Positions 63,971 through 64,000 of a stretch of DNA of 64,000 nucleotides are shown here, in pieces (the stretch's first letter is position 1; each line of letters opens with the position of its first letter). Made by a program: the position numbers and the translations under genes. This stretch comes from Paracoccaceae bacterium (GTDB lineage: Bacteria > Pseudomonadota > Alphaproteobacteria > Rhodobacterales > Rhodobacteraceae): the NCBI GenBank assembly GCA_024742455.1, contig JANSYL010000001.1, positions 310,001 through 374,000 of the forward strand. Direction: 5' to 3'. The notes below the pieces were generated by a model. The model had not been told where the DNA came from. It worked only from the letters and a program-made list of their open reading frames with translations, and did no database searches.

Positions 63971-64000
63971 TCAACCCCCCGCACCCCGTGAGTCGGCCTG

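Overview
The window is typical chromosomal DNA of a high-GC alphaproteobacterium of the Rhodobacteraceae/Roseobacter type. The evidence is the gene content and order (ureD-ureA-membrane protein-ureB-small genes-ureC, the alr-mlaE-mlaF trio, pdhA/pdhB with a lipoyl-tagged E1 beta, the metZ SAM-II leader), strong G/C third-position bias, and weak -10 boxes behind good TTGAC -35 boxes. Genes are dense, often overlap by ATGA, and mostly encode housekeeping functions. I see no prophage, complete insertion sequence, CRISPR array, rRNA or tRNA.

Layout: 1-5020 (minus) is a urease operon, with ureC cut by the left edge. It carries an AbrB/PIN toxin-antitoxin pair and an AhpD-like gene between the accessory genes and ureC. 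5205-17004 (plus) holds pyrC, pyrE, dnaB, alr, mlaEF, an FkbM methyltransferase, a PqiA-like gene flanked by two look-alike membrane proteins, radA, cvpA and purF. 17016-26568 has tkt (minus), a coiled-coil gene with zapA, an SDR, bioY, an FtsB-like gene and the pyruvate dehydrogenase operon. 26699-40271 is mainly minus strand: a YdeI-like gene, an RsuA-family pseudouridine synthase, polA, a CHCC zinc protein, HIT, a GT14-like glycosyltransferase, a CHASE2 cyclase and comEC. An ABC ATPase, a sulfotransferase and an orphan pstB are interspersed on plus. 40458-50034 has gltX, gltA, a Na/Ca exchanger, an EF-hand protein, a secreted four-cysteine protein, an orphan ureG, a TetR/SnoaL divergent pair and gatB. 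50358-57987 has bolA, a J-domain protein, a flavoprotein, trkH, folE2, an amidotransferase, a GNAT and metZ behind a SAM-II riboswitch with an intrinsic terminator. 58083-63970 has an alpha/beta hydrolase, then a same-strand cluster: a 29-residue membrane peptide, an XpaC-like protein, TelA, a DUF2927 lipoprotein, a second four-cysteine secreted protein and an SPFH-GYF protein.

How the genes work together: urease releases ammonia from urea and needs UreG, here 42 kb from ureDABC. pyrC/pyrE and purF feed nucleotide synthesis; pdh and gltA feed the TCA cycle. Most genes are conserved housekeeping. The least explained parts are the XpaC-TelA-DUF2927-SPFH/GYF cluster, the paired four-cysteine secreted proteins, the CHASE2 cyclase with altered catalytic residues and a foreign-looking patch, the paralogous membrane proteins around pqiA, and several strong palindromes or repeats in intergenic DNA.
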